Both the position numbers and the translations under genes were made by a program. The notes beneath the pieces were generated by a model, which was not told the DNA's origin, did not search any database, and saw only the letters and a list, made by a program, of their open reading frames with translations. From NCBI GenBank assembly GCA_038373885.1, contig JAWZYV010019608.1, positions 62,001 to 126,000 on the forward strand: 64,000 bases of DNA. Direction: 5' to 3'. The stretch comes from Cheiracanthium punctorium (Eukaryota; Arthropoda; Arachnida; Araneae; Cheiracanthiidae). Every line of letters starts with the position of its first letter. The first letter of the stretch is position 1. This document shows positions 10,843-24,100 of the stretch, piece after piece.

Positions 10843-13609
10843 GTTGTATCATTATCTCTTTCCCCCCCGTATATTAAACTCTATTTACAGTTACATTTTA
10901 ATTAAAGAAAAAAAAGGGGGAAAGAAAAAAACTCGTTTTAATCGCATTGTCTCAGAGATGATGAGATGATATTTAGTTATCAATATCTTTCACAAAAAAT
11001 CCCCCCTTAAAAAGAAACGAAACAAGATAAATTAGATTCCGAAACGGATGAAAGTGAAGTCTTTTTTTTTTCCACTTGACCTCTACTCTCCAGCGATTGT
11101 TGCACTTTGTGTTCGGGAAGGTGAGTTTGCTTTCTTCCGCTAGATGTCACCAGTAGAGAAGGGCGAAAAAAAAAATGGCCATTTCCTTAGGAACACGTTT
11201 TTCTAATTAAATTATTCTCTCCGGACATGCAAATAGCTAATTTGGAAGAAAGAATCAGGTGTTTCCGATCGCGTAGACTTGCACGAGCTTTGACCCCGAG
11301 AAATACAGCTGTGATGATGTCGGAAAAGATATGATGTGCTGTGTATTCACTTTTAGGTTGCATAGTTAATGACCCCAAGCTCAGCAACATAGTTAATTAT
11401 ATAACTCTGCTCTGCAAACGATGGATTCAAAAAGATTGAAGTGGGGTTATAGGACCATAGAACTTACCATAGAACTTACAAGGGTTCTTCGAATTCTGTG
11501 GCCGCAAATAAGGAGGGGTGTTATCGGGACACATGTCCCGGGAGAAGCGCTGATGGAGACGGAAATCTTTCTTCAGAGATGTGTCTCTTTTATGCTATTA
11601 AATCTTGAGTCCAAGTTCAACCATTTCGTTCGTTCTCATCACTCAAAATATTCCGCTTCTGGGACCAGTGTTGCTTCCGAGTTGGATCTTTGAATGCTCT
11701 GTAGAAAATCCACCGACTGCGTAAGACCCATTTTAGGCCGCAGGGTCGAATTCAAAGGGCAACACTAATCACAGGAGAAAAGTCTTGAATAATCGGAACG
11801 AACGAAAAGAGGGCTAAACTTTCAAACAACTAGATGGATTTTCAGGTGCAAGTGAGCTCAAGGAAGGGCGATTGTGTCCCATGCCTAGTCTTTCCTCTCT
11901 GAATCACTGCCTCACTGTTCACAGAATTGTACCTATACGTAATTGCATAATTGGCTGTACATCGGAAATACGTTGAGTGTATCCTCGACGTCCAAGCTTT
12001 GTGTCGAAAATCCTATGGAACCTGGATAGATCTTAACTCCTTCATCTATTTTTTGACCATCGAAGATAGAGAAGAGTCAACAAGGATAAATGCCAGGCTT
12101 CGGCTTCTTTTGCCTTTTACGGTGTCTTCAGATAATTGATAGACGTCCAGAAAATTTCTCGTTGAAAACGCTACTGGTTCATCTGATTTTGTTCTTTATT
12201 TGTCCTTGTGGGTGGATCTTTATCTTCAGCCACATCTTCTACAGTACCTTTTCAAACGTTTTACCTTTCATTTTATAAGGCAAGAGAGTGTTTTCCAGCT
12301 TCCAAGAGACTGTCACCAGGAGCAGCTGTAGAAATGTGAGGTCCCCATTCCTCGCGGGCAAAAATGTTAAATGAACACTCCGTTTTCACTTACAAAAAAG
12401 CTATTTTAAAAATTCAACCGGAAGAACCAAATTGGAGAATACGAACCGTAAAATTTTAGCGGAAAGAAAAAAAAAAAAAGTGATAAATGACGATTAATTG
12501 GATATTTAACATATCAATATTTTGGCGTCCCGGACATTCGAGTCAATATTTTGTCCGGGACATCAGCCCCTTAAATGGACTCTGCTTCTTCTAAGAAAAA
12601 ACATCTCTTCAAAATAAATTTGATTTTGTACCTATAATGGAAACGAAGCCTTTCTTTTAATCCTTAGTTGTACGCTTTTGAACATACATATAGAAACAGG
12701 GGAAAAGGATCGAATAGATTATTGGTTAATCGATAATTGATTATTGGAGGAGCAGAACAGAATTTTTTTAAAAATCTTTTTAGTTAAAAAAAAATGGGTT
12801 GGAATTCAAGAAATTAAAATTTTATGAGAGCCGAAAAAGAAGGGGAAAAAGATATATTCGATGCTTTGGTTTGGAATTTGGTTAGAACTAGGCATGTAAA
12901 AGAATATTGTTTTAACTATATTTCCAGTTACAATTCAATCATGAATGATTGTTAAAGGTTGAAAGTAAGCTCAAAAAGAAACGTATCATGATGGGATACT
13001 TCTGAAGTGTTTATAATTCAAGTTTACAGAACATTTTCTCTTCTTGAAAAAATTGATCAGATAAGTCTTTTTGTAAAAATGCAAATATATTCACGAAGAT
13101 GATAAAAATAATTTTAAAAATGAAAACAGTTTTCTCATATGGAGTTGTAATGAGGTGGCGGACCATCTTGCTAAAGTGGTTTGTGTCGACTTTTTAAATA
13201 ACAGCTCTTCCAGCTGCTTGACTTTGTTTTCTACCTTCCATTTAAGCATTTACCTTAATGAAGTTTTCAACCATTTTTGAAAATAAAGCTAACGAACTTT
13301 GCAAGGTATCACCTCTAAATTCTTTGTAAGGTATTTCAAGAATCATATCAATGCAATTAAAGCGCTGTTTGAACCTTGCGCTGATGCACTTTTTGGAGAA
13401 CAGGCAAAGGCAAACTGTTTGTCAAACTGGCACCTGAGATGCCTGCACGGTGTAAGGCAGTCCCCACGTGTCTTAAAAAATGAGAGGCGGCGACATGTCT
13501 GCTAGACGCTTGCTCTATTGACCTGTTGTACAGGGCTCTCTTTGGGAGGATACCATTTATAATCCCCATGTTTTTCTGCACTTTTTCAAGATTTTTGGAC
13601 TCTTGGACC
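10843..13609. other. intron 1, middle: unclassified, partly G+C-richer sequence
   Basis: 11421-12330 and 13140-13600 are less AT-rich than the intron around them and look like remnants of inserted sequence. I could not find element ends or a known domain on either strand. A short inverted motif (GTCCCGGACA at about 12528 and TGTCCGGGAC at 12552) lies just beyond the first block. Frames of 60-90 residues here are not supported as genes. Confidence 0.4.
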
Positions 13610-13850
13610 CAGTGGCAGATACAGGATTTTTTTTCGGGAAGTGGGGGGGGGGGGACTGAATTTTGAAAGAAAGCTTATTTTACGCAAACAGAACATATAA
13701 TAAAGCAAAACTTTAGTCTGAACCAAAGTAAAATTTTTGGTAGGAGCCAATTTATAAAAAAAAAAGATAATTTTACATATAATGTGTGTAATAAAGCAGA
13801 ATATTACCCTTTAGCAATCTCTTTTGAGGTGGCTGCATCCCCTAGCAGGT
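13610..13850 (+). mobile_element. decayed hAT MITE related to the copies at 30603 and 31717
   Basis: It starts CAGTGGCAGATACAGGA with a G run inside the terminus. It shares interior blocks with the 30603/31717 family (AGTCTGAACCAAAGTA, GTGTGTAATAAAGCAGAAT, TTTAGCAATCTCTTTTG). The right terminus is not recognisable, so the end is approximate. Confidence 0.55.
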
Positions 13851-15592
13851 CCTACGAGAGGGGGGGGTGCAGACGGGGTGCCGCCCCATTGCCCGTGCGA
13901 GTTAGAGAAGTGCGTCCGTGAATTTTTCGGAAGGTGTTACGAATATCATTTATAGATCCGTAATTAATTTTATTTTTAAATAGACTAAATTTTGAATACA
14001 TAATTGTAGAATGATTTAGATGGCAGAAATGTTAATTCTACCATTTAAATATTAGTATTTTTTAAACCTTCGAACATGAACTAAAAGTACCATTACATAG
14101 AAAAACTTCCCTCCCACTCTCTTTCCTTTTAGCATTTTATATGAAAATCATTAAAAAGAGCTGTTTTAGAAAAAAAATATTCCTTCCGTCCCTCCTGTTT
14201 TTCGAAACTTTTGTGCTTTACGAAAGGGGCCGAGAAGATTTTCGCCCCGCCTTATAAAATTTTTCTCGGAGGCCCTGGCCCCTACTCTGTATCCCCTACT
14301 GCTTGAGCCTCTTCTGGCTTCGCTGGGCCAGGCAGGATAAGTACCATCACTACCATTATTTATTAGGTATCTCTACGTAGAGGTCCAGTTAACTATCTAG
14401 AATTTTTCGGAAAATATTGATATTTTGCTTGCATTGAATTGAACTTTTTCCCTTCTGAATGCTGCTGGATGATTGAGGATATTTCACGACCAGCCATTTT
14501 CATGATTAATTACAAATTGATCCATTTAGGCATGTATTGATGAAATGTGTTCTATTTTCCCTATACATTATCGCATCACTCCCATTACAGAAAATAATAA
14601 AATGTATCAAATTAAAAAAAAAATGCAAGTTCGCAAAATTTAATCACAAATTGAGTCGGAATAAGCAATAACTAATTAAAACGTACGATATCTGATGCGA
14701 TTAACCAAAGTTTCACTATGCTTTCTCTCCTTTAATATCGGAATGTATGATAAGTAACCATAGTTAACTCGCCGATAACACAATGGACTTGAGCGAATGT
14801 GCATAGTTTGGAATTTCAAAATCAACAATTGGTTTTAAAATCTTGCGCTACAATAAAACTGCTGTCATATCTATGTTATCGGTTCTAATTTAAATTCATA
14901 ATCAGCCTATTAGTAAATCTGCTGCACTGTAAACACTCTCAAATTAAAACTTACATTGTTGTGTGCTATTGCATTCTGTAATTTACAGACTTTGTTTGCC
15001 CCGTGAGTGTAGTACATATATTTTAAGCGATATTTTGAATCATATCATTGGAATAGCACGATGAGTTGTTGTGGATGCTTAGTTTGAAATGTGTGTCATT
15101 AGAAGTAAGTTTTTTAAAAAAAAATATTTCAAATTAAGAGCATACACACGAATAATAATTTTCCTTATTTACAAGTCAGTTTCTTATCACAAGCAAACTC
15201 TATTTCTTATTGTGTTTTTTGATAAATCAAAAAGGATGCAGTGGATATTCAACTGTTTAATCAAAATTCTAATTTAATCCCGTATTTTTAATTTTAATTG
15301 TTTATTTTAGTTTGTTTAATTATTAAATGTATGTGCATACATACATACATACAAAGTCGTAGTGTCGAGGAACGGTGTACGGGGCATATCCCTCCCCCTC
15401 CCAACTAGGTGTCAAAATATTATTTAAAGCCATTGTTTCGAAACATATAAGAAAGTCGAATATAAAAGAATTATATCGAAATTTGAAGTATAATAAGTTT
15501 TTACATTTCGAAACGTAAAAACTTTTTTTTTAAACTCTAGATATGTAAAAAAAGAAAGAAAAAAAAAAGAACACACACTTTTTTTTTTTTTG
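13851..15592. other. intron 1 AT-rich sequence, nothing recognised
   Basis: G- and A-runs and a short CATA repeat near 15333-15352. No supported gene or bounded element. Confidence 0.45.
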
Positions 15593-15600
15593 CATACACG

Positions 15601-15771
15601 CAGGGGCGTAGCCAAGGGAGGGGTTAGGGGGGTCATAACCCCCCACATGAGGAAGTTTTTGCCATAGAAAATGTATATTATTCACTACATTATCGCACAC
15701 ACGTATACATATATATGAGTTGTAGTAGTCGTAACGACCCCCCCCATGAAAAATTTCTGGCTACGCCCCTG
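15601..15771 (+). mobile_element. hAT MITE with CAGGGGCGTAGCCA ends (171 bp)
   Basis: Terminal inverted repeats CAGGGGCGTAGCCA and TGGCTACGCCCCTG are perfect. An exact 8-bp duplication, CATACACG, lies at 15593-15600 and 15772-15779. G and C homopolymers sit just inside the ends. Confidence 0.88.
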
Positions 15772-16517
15772 CATACACGCATATGTAATGCTAATGAGAT
15801 TTATAAAATGTACAACTACTTTAAGTTGCTTTTGTTTGTTTTATGATATTTCTCAGTTACACAGCGGACCAGTCAAATCTAAGTCAATATTTTTCAGCTT
15901 TGCTAGAAAAATCTAAAATACAGGCCTCGCGCTGTCTATCCTATCATTGACAATATCTTAAAAGTTTTTCCAAATAACGTTTTCCAAAATAACAATTTGC
16001 TATTTCGAGTTGCTGCGCCTGTTTAAAAAAAAAATAAAAAAGCGTCACGATAAAAGATAACTCGTCTGCAATTCTCTCTCTGTTGATCTTGTAGTTCAAT
16101 GGCACTGTGTCAGAAAGTGTTGTTAGATAAGGAACGCATCCAGTATTATGACGCTTGCTTGGAGGCGAGAATTTTCATTTTAAGTTTTTATTGATTACGA
16201 TCGAACTGGAAAAGCTGAAGGACACGTTGTTGTGGTGCCTGTATTGTTGTCAATGAAAGCGCATGCAATGAAACGTGTTTATTTTATCTTCCGACGTAGA
16301 AAATTCTATTTCCATTCTCATTTTTTTCCCCTCTATTTTTCTGGAAAGGAATCACTCACTATATGAGCATTTTTCGTTGTTTGGATCAGAGATAATGATA
16401 ATTTTTTTTCTTAAAAATATTGAAGAAGAAAAATCTTCAAAATTAAGTGCTTTTTGAATCAGATGCATAGGATCACGAAGAACTTAACTACCGACCTTGT
16501 TGGTTAACGACATTTAA

Positions 16518-16659
16518 CCCTTTGAGGCGCTATCCTTTCCCAATGCTGAAAAAAGGGCAGCCGTTGCCATCGCTCGACTTAACTACCGGCAAGATGGCGG
16601 ACGATCGAAACGTAGAGACCCTTTTTCGACGACAGCTGGCTGTGAGCGCACAGCCAGCT
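16518..16659. mobile_element. piggyBac-type TTAA MITE, half copy (left arm and centre)
   Basis: TTAA at 16514-16517 is followed by CCCTTTGAGGCGC and one arm (CAGCCGTTGCCATCGCTCGA, AAGATGGCGG). It stops at the central palindrome CAGCTGGCTGTGAGCGCACAGCCAGCTA. The second arm is missing. Confidence 0.75.
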
Positions 16660-17910
16660 AATTAATAACGCTTCTTTCTTAAATACACGTCTTTCAATTA
16701 ACAGACAACTTACAGGTCTTATGTAATTTTCAGACAAAATTCTTAAACACAGAAACTGCCTTCAAAAATGGACATAAGTGTTTCCCGTTTTTGAAAATAT
16801 TTCAAAATTTCGAATGTTTAGTATTTATTTCTTTAGTTTTTCGTAGCTGTTATAGGCTCACTGTTTGTAATCGTCCATAGTACAACTCATAAAGAGACAT
16901 TTAAAAATTTCGCGAGTCTCTAGCGCTATTCGATTCTTTATGAAGAAGGTGCTCAAAAGTTGCTTTATTTCTTGAAAGAACAACCTGAAGTCACCCTCCT
17001 GATCTTTTTCATATGGTCCTGGGAGAGCTAGTACCAGGAAATGATCCTATATTACACCAGAGTTTAACATTTTCAGATTTTGTCTTCTTTGCTTACATTT
17101 ACAGCTGATTATAGATTTAATTCGATCCACACAGATAGACAACACAATTATGGAAACAGAGCACAGGATATTGTAATTTTTAAAAATGAAGACAATAAGT
17201 AAATTTAAATAACAGATACAAGATTGAAGAAAAATACTTAAGGCAATTTTTAAAATGCGCAATTTAAATTACGACAATTTAAAATAAGAGAAAATGTAGA
17301 TAAAGAGAAAAGCGCATGCGCGGCAGAGCTAGAGATTAACTAGCGAAGTCAAAATCAGTCATTTAATAAATACAAACATTAGGATTGGGATTTTGAAAAA
17401 ATAATTGGCTATTTTCAATATGTTTAATACAATTTATTATTTTCGAAGTTAATGAATTATAATTTAAAATGTAGAGGTCCATTTAGATTGTGTATACCCG
17501 GAGCTCTTTTAATCTCAATTTTGTGTAAAGGGCCAGTCAGTTGCATAGTGTAATAATGAGGCAATTTTGTTGGAAAACACAATGTGCTGATAATGATTTT
17601 CCAAATTCTGCTAGTTATTATTAGCTAATGTTAATTAAAATGTAATTGCTAATTAAATGTAGAGTTCTGTCCGAGAGACACAAAGTTCGGTATTTGCAAT
17701 AGAAAAAACAGTTATAAGTATATTTGCCCGTTAGTTCGGCATAAAGAAGAATTTAGAGTAAATTATGGGGATAAAAGATTGACGAATTTATTTATTTACT
17801 TATTTTTTTATTTTATTTATTTATTTTGGCTTGGGGGGAAGGGCTAAACCTGCACTGGAGCCCGAATTTTTTTTTCGTTTTTATCGTTTTCTGTATCGTT
17901 TTTGCATTGC
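16660..17910. other. intron 1 AT-rich sequence, nothing recognised
   Basis: No supported gene, bounded element or tandem repeat. Confidence 0.45.
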
Positions 17911-17918
17911 CGAATAAA

Positions 17919-18094
17919 TAGGGATGGACGCGAGACGAAAAATAAGCGTCTCGCGTCTCGCAAAATAGCCTAAAAGCTTGTCTCGTCTCGCAAAAATCCC
18001 TATATCGTAATGTTAAAAATGTGTGTCTCGTCTCGCCAAAAAGCTGTAAATCTCTGTCTCGTCTCGCAAAAAAGTCGTCTCGCATCCATCCCTA
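17919..18094. mobile_element. hAT MITE, TAGGGATGGACGCGAGAC family (176 bp)
   Basis: Ends TAGGGATGGACGCGAGAC and GTCTCGCATCCATCCCTA are inverted. An exact 8-bp duplication, CGAATAAA, is at 17911-17918 and 18095-18102. The interior is built of repeated GTCTCGTCTCGCAAAA units. It is the intact relative of the copy at 5449. Confidence 0.88.
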
Positions 18095-18102
18095 CGAATA
18101 AA

Positions 18103-20871
18103 CAAGGGCAAAGTTTAATGCAATTCTGTTTATTTGGTTAAAAAAAAACTTAATCGAGACTTTTGCAATGGTATCAGTGCAATTAAAACGCTATTAATAT
18201 TTACAGTAGTATGGCTGTACTGTTTAATGAGCTAGTAAATGGGCGTTTAGAAACTTTTTTCCAGAACAACTGTTAGCGTAACTATATAGCGGTTAATGCT
18301 ACTCTTTTTTTTTTAAATTACTAACGAACAGCTTTTAAAATAAATGAACTACGTGAAAAGCTCGAGAAAAATTCAAAATGTATCTTCATAAATTGTGCCT
18401 ACAAGCGTTCAGTACAAAACTGCCCAATAAGCCGGTTAGATCTAATGTTTGAATATTTATGAAGCTTGTAATATGACATTTTTTTAAAGGGTTCTGTAAT
18501 TTGTTTATTCAATTAACTCTTAAAGGGATATACAGCAGACCCCCCTTCAGCAAACAGACTTAAGGAAGTGCCCAGGGTCGTGGTTATATTGCATCAGAAG
18601 TCTCAGTCTGTTATTTCAGCTATGGGAAGTCTAATTAAGATGTTAAAAGGCTTAAAACTTTTCTTTGCCGTTTTAGCTGCCACTCATTCTTAGACAATGA
18701 TTTTTGTTTTCTTGTTATGCATCTTTTTTTTTTTTTAATCTTTTGAGAAGTAGTGCAGACTTCAAGATCAAGTTCATTGCCTCCAATGATGATTGCCACG
18801 TTGCTAGTGAAAAAAAGCAAACGCTTTGATTACACAAATGATAATTTTCATGAATTTTTATCACCAGATAATATGCAAGGAGCTGTAATCGTTCAGTCGA
18901 ATATTCTAAAATAAGTAGATAAAAGTCTGTGAGACGCGATAATAAGTATACTTTGATGTACAGTATTAAAATATTATACATGACTGAGATAACATGTCAC
19001 TTTCCCTGAATGATTCTTATTTGAAAAGAAGTGGAAGGGGGTCATTGGACCTGTTCGAGTGTCGTGTTAAATGAGTAAAATAAGAAAATGATAAAACTAA
19101 TGCAGATATTTATTATGGCTTTAGTTTATTTTCTGAGATTTGATTATATAATGATACTCTTATTATTTTTTAAATGTTATTTAAGTTGTTAAATTGTTAG
19201 TTTTCCAGCCGACGTCATTTCCATAGTTTGACATACTATAAAAATGAATAAATAAATAAATAAATAAAATAAAAGCGAGCATATCTTTCCATATGATAAT
19301 TTGGATAGTTGTTTTTATTTGTTAAAAAAATTGATTTTATACAGTGATTTTATTACACAATTGCATGTCACCAAATTCTATCATTTTTCATTTAGCAAAA
19401 CTAAATTTAGCTATACAAGACTGCATAACAAAATATGACTTAATTTATTTACTTGTTGAAACGCGAGTTCTAAAGTTTAACGGCACCTCGAGCATCCAGA
19501 AAACTGTTTGAGCATTAGGAAAGAATTGCCAACATCATCGCTAATCTACCGGAAGATTGGTAAACCGCCATTTAAACACTTTTTGCAGGAAGTGGCGGTT
19601 GGGCTACCAAATGGAGCCATTTTTGCTTTAGACAGCTATTTCAGATCTCGTGGTGCATTGCCTTCTCCCGTAGTGTGTGTTTCAATTATTGAAGTTTCAT
19701 GTGGTGTGTTGCTATATCTTGCAGGCTGCATACTACAAACTTCACTTAAATGTTTAAATCTCTGTGTGTCTCAGAAAGAAAAAAGAAAGTGATGAGACTG
19801 TAGTGCAAACGTGAGATAGTCGAGAGTTGGTTGTCTTGGAATTTCGTAAACCACTACGAGCATGTCAAGCTCAGTGTTGAAAAGATTATATAGTTAAGAT
19901 AAAGAACTGAAAACTTGCGATTAACATTTAATCATAAATAAAGATTTACGAATGAAAAAATTTTTAGTCAGTAATCGTGACTAGTGATATCGTTAATTGT
20001 GATGAAATATTAATCATTAGTTTTCAATCATTAATTATGAGTAAATATTACTAGTTAGTTTTTAATCGTTAATTGTGGTTAAAAATTAATCTTTAGCTTT
20101 CAGACGTTAATTGTGACTAAATTTTTCGCAACACTGATAGTACTCTAGTAAACCTCTAATATTTCAAAAATATGGGAGTAAACAATATGAACTGGGGCTC
20201 GATATTAAAATAAAAATATGAAAACAATTGACCTCTGCAAAAATCTTGCGGAATTTTAACAAATTTAATACATATGTATGTTTCGGCAAAAGCAGTTATA
20301 AGAAGAAGAAAATTAGCTTTAAATACTGGTTCCATCCTTGAAAAAAAAAAAAAATGTATTGTAGGCTGTATTGAGAAAATATTAATCACGAGTAAAGATT
20401 GAAAATTACTTAACATTTAATCAAAATTGATGATTGATTTATAATAATGATTAACGACTAAAAACAAACAATTAATATTTAGTCACAATTAAAGTTTGAC
20501 GATTGATTTGAGATGATCATTAACGATTGATTACCGACTGAAAAATTTTCAACTGCAATCATTAATTATGATTGATTATTTATTAATCGTTAGGTTTCAG
20601 TTGCTGACCATTATTAATTTTTTCCTCAACACTGGATGTAGATGCTTTCTCAATTAACAAGAAACAAGACAAAGCACAATAAAAAAAGAATGTAGACACA
20701 TTGCAGTGAAAACTGAGTCGCTTCTGACACGAGGTCGGTGATCGAAATTTTAAATTTCAGCCATTCAGAGAATTAAACTGGCAATGCGAAATTTGGTTTA
20801 AAAACTATGCACATGTACCATTTTAATAATCTATGATGAACGCTGTTGCTTATCTTTTCCTTTTTTTCCAG
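18103..20871. other. intron 1, last part
   Basis: No supported gene. A 94-codon frame at 19508-19792 has no recognisable domain. An (AAAT)n run lies at about 19246-19271. The stretch 19873-20632 is a degenerate repeat zone, listed separately. Confidence 0.4.
19873..20632. repeat. degenerate AT-rich repeat zone built of TTAATCGTTA-like motifs
   Basis: Variants of AATCATTAATTATGA, TCGTTAATTGTGA and GATTAACGA recur in both orientations. End-like motifs CAGTGTTGAAAAG (19873) and TTTTTCGCAACACTG (about 20119-20133) and TTCCTCAACACTG (20617-20629) suggest one or two decayed hAT-like elements. No target duplication could be matched. Confidence 0.4.
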
Positions 20872-21101
20872 AGAGTTGTTGATCTCCGCTCGCATATTAC
20901 GTTGAACTGGGAAGACATCATTCATAGTTGTCGAACTCGTTATGGACAAAGCCAAGACCATCGTTTCTGGGAGCAAGGTGCATCGCCCTCTGATGGACGA
21001 AACGATCATAACTGAGGACCTGAAGAAAGCCAGGGAGGAACTCAACGAAACCGCAGATACCAGGGCGGTCCTCCTGAGGAAGTTCAAGGAAAAGCTTGCG
21101 G
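20872..21101 (+). CDS. exon 2: 70 nt of 5' UTR, then coding from 20942 (residues 1-53 plus one base)
   Basis: A pyrimidine-rich tract ends in CCAG at 20868-20871 and the exon closes at G|GTGAGT (21101/21102). The coding part is 160 nt, so the next intron is in phase 1. It encodes a charged N-terminal helix region (EDLKKAREELNE, LLRKFKEKLA) leading into the CRAL-TRIO N-terminal domain. Third codon positions are strongly G/C. The frame that continues after 21101 is intron. Confidence 0.88.
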
Positions 21102-24100
21102 GTGAGTGCATATTGCATACGTACAGCTAAACTCTCTTCGACGACTGAAGATACAAGCATGTATGTTATAATAGTAAAAAAAAATGGATGTTTTTTATTC
21201 GGATATCGGAATATTTGAGTCCATTTTATTTAACCCTTTAACGTGCAGTGTTCCCGCTCTGGGAACACCAAACTCTGACGTTTTGACTGTTGCCAGTCAC
21301 GAAGAATAGATTGGATTTCTATTTTAAAAAGTTGCGGGTGACATAGCTCCACGAGAATACTTTACTTTTTAGCACGTCATTTCCCGTTAAAAAAATTGCT
21401 ACGATTCTTTTTAACAGCTCTGACATCTGATGAAAAATGGAAGAATACGAGAACAGCTGGATAGATTGCCCAATGCTGGAAAAAGGGAAGCCGTTGCCTT
21501 CGCTCGACTTAACTACCATCAAGATGGCGGACGATTGAAACGTTCATCGCGTGCGACAGATCTAGAGACCCTTTTTTGACAACAGCTGGCTGTGCGGCAC
21601 AGCCAGCTGTGTCAAAAAAGGGTCTCTAGATCTGTGGCACGCGATGAACGTTTCGATCGTCCACCATCTTGATGGTCGTTAAGTCGAGCGATGGCAATGG
21701 CTGCCCTTTTTCCAGCATTGGGAAAGGGTTGTGCCTCAAAGGGTTAAATGGTCACAAATATTTCGCTTTCTCTGTTTTTTTAAGGGATTTTTAAGATCTG
21801 TGCATGCAAACAGCTATCTTTAAGCAGCAAAATAATTTTTAGAGCTAAAGAAGTTTTTAGCTCTGTGACGTCAGATTTGAGATTCGGTCAACCGCCATGT
21901 TGTTGGTAGTTAAATGCAGCAATGGCAATGACTGCAGGTTATCAGCGTTGGGCAGTCTATCCAGTTGGTCTTTTACATTGATGCGAGAATGTCTGCGCTT
22001 CCAAGGGTTAAACAAAAATCACAGTAATTCAGTCATGTAACAATCTGTCTTGTTTTAGTGGGAAAAAAGAACAGTCGCTTAATCCAAACAAAACAAGAAG
22101 ATTCTCTAAAGGACACTGATTACACACACGTCTTAAATGAGCGCCAGACGACAAAACTTCCGCCTCTATACGCTCTTCTAGAAAGACTTGATTCAGGAAT
22201 CTATTTTTCGGATATATTCTTCATTTTTCCCCTTTCAATGTCAGTAGAATAATGATTACGCATCTCACGACGTCACAACAAAGGCACTTGTTAAGAAGCA
22301 ATGCAAACTGGCCGGTTTCACGTAATGTCTTGCTTCAAAAACAAATGAAACAGTACCATCCATATTAAGTCGTTATAGATCTTCATTTGTTCGTTTTCGT
22401 TGAGTTCGCTTAAAATAGAATTGACTGTAATATGCTTATGTTCTTATGCGCGTAAACTGAATTTTTAAATTGGTTTCAACATTCTCCCGGCTAATTATAT
22501 CTACCATCTGATAGTAATCAGAAAAAAATAATCTCTATTAATATTTATTAAATTTTACAACTGATAATTTTTAGTGAATGATCACGACTTACTATATCGT
22601 TATAATCTCGATTACCGGCTAAAAATTTTATCGTATCTCGTACCATTTTGACACGAACGCTGATTCCAAATTTACCCTCCAGGTGGCTCTGTATGTGGTT
22701 TTATTGCGTAGCGCATGGCAGCTTTTTACTATACCTAAACCACACTTTTATGACTATAGCGGCAGCCTATCCGAAGTTAAGTGGGTGTCAAGGGACTTTA
22801 GTAGGCATACTGCATATTTGCAATAATATTGGTTGGAATGTTCCCTATCGTATACTAAATGTGTAGATTTGAGTTAGAACAAAAATAAAACCACAAAAAG
22901 ATTGATGGAGTTATTCCCTTTCATTTCACACCGGTTCGTTTAGGAGTTTACGAATGAATATAGTGTATTTTGATTTCAGAGCACTAAGTAGCCTTATCTC
23001 TCAAATGTAGTCAAAATTATTCCTGAGTTTGAGCCTATTAATCAAATTTTTAGAGGATGTTTACAAGCACAAAATCAAAGACGTATATCACTTTGATTAT
23101 GAGATTAAAATCTCTTCGATATACGAAAAAACGCTTATGCAGTTGTACTTTTCCAGAAAAATTTCCTGTTTACCGCATTTCGCCACCTTAACAGATTTAG
23201 TTTCAAGGAGTTCACTAGCATATCTGGAAATATACACCTCAAATTTCACAGATGCATGTTTAGCTTCTATTTATACACTAGATACAACCGGGAAAGAAAC
23301 CGCACGTTTTTTGCAACTTAGCAGTTTACTTTTAAAAACGTACAAATCTTTTTTTTTTTTTCAATTTTAACGCTGGATGATTACCGTAAAGGACGGTTAA
23401 GAAATTGCTTAATCCTTTTGTGGTTAAGTTTCCATCAATGCCATTCGTGGGAAATATGATTGGTATGCATGTCAAGCATACGAACTGAGACATTTATATC
23501 TAAAATCGAACCGTTTAACCTTTTGTTGTTTTCATGTTTCCTGCGTTATAGAGAGATTGTAGCTGAATTTTCTTGGAGGACAACTATTAAAACCATTGTT
23601 CAATTGATCCTATGTGGTTAGATTTCTTTAAGCAATTCAAACGTGCCCAATTCAAAGTTATCAAGCTGGACACGGGATAACGAAATAATGAAAAACCTTA
23701 TCTGATGTCTTCCCAGCATAACACGTACTAACTTTATTCCTCGAACTTACCTTTTATGTCCACGAAAACGTAGTATTAGCAATTCAATTAAGATGTCTCA
23801 ATTTTATAATTTTAATACATGACGCGTTTATCTTAAATTATGGTAAACAGCTTTGAATGATGTATGGCGATAATATTGTGCTGTCCTGAAAGAGCGATCT
23901 GTTGAGCTTTATTTTTGGGCAATTATAAAGGTTTTTCATCGAGATAATTTTCCCCGAAGGCAGTTGGAAGATTATGCAAATTCATTTTGCGGTTTGCGTT
24001 TAAACGTATAAACGGAAACAGCAAGAAAAGAATGTTTATGGTTAGGTTAAATTGTGATAGTGATCTAGAAGAATGAGTTTGTTTTGTTAACTTCTTTCTC

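Noticed and set aside
19508..19792. 94-codon frame as a coding exon
   Set aside because: No domain and no link to the CRAL-TRIO reading frame. A transcript would be needed to revive it.
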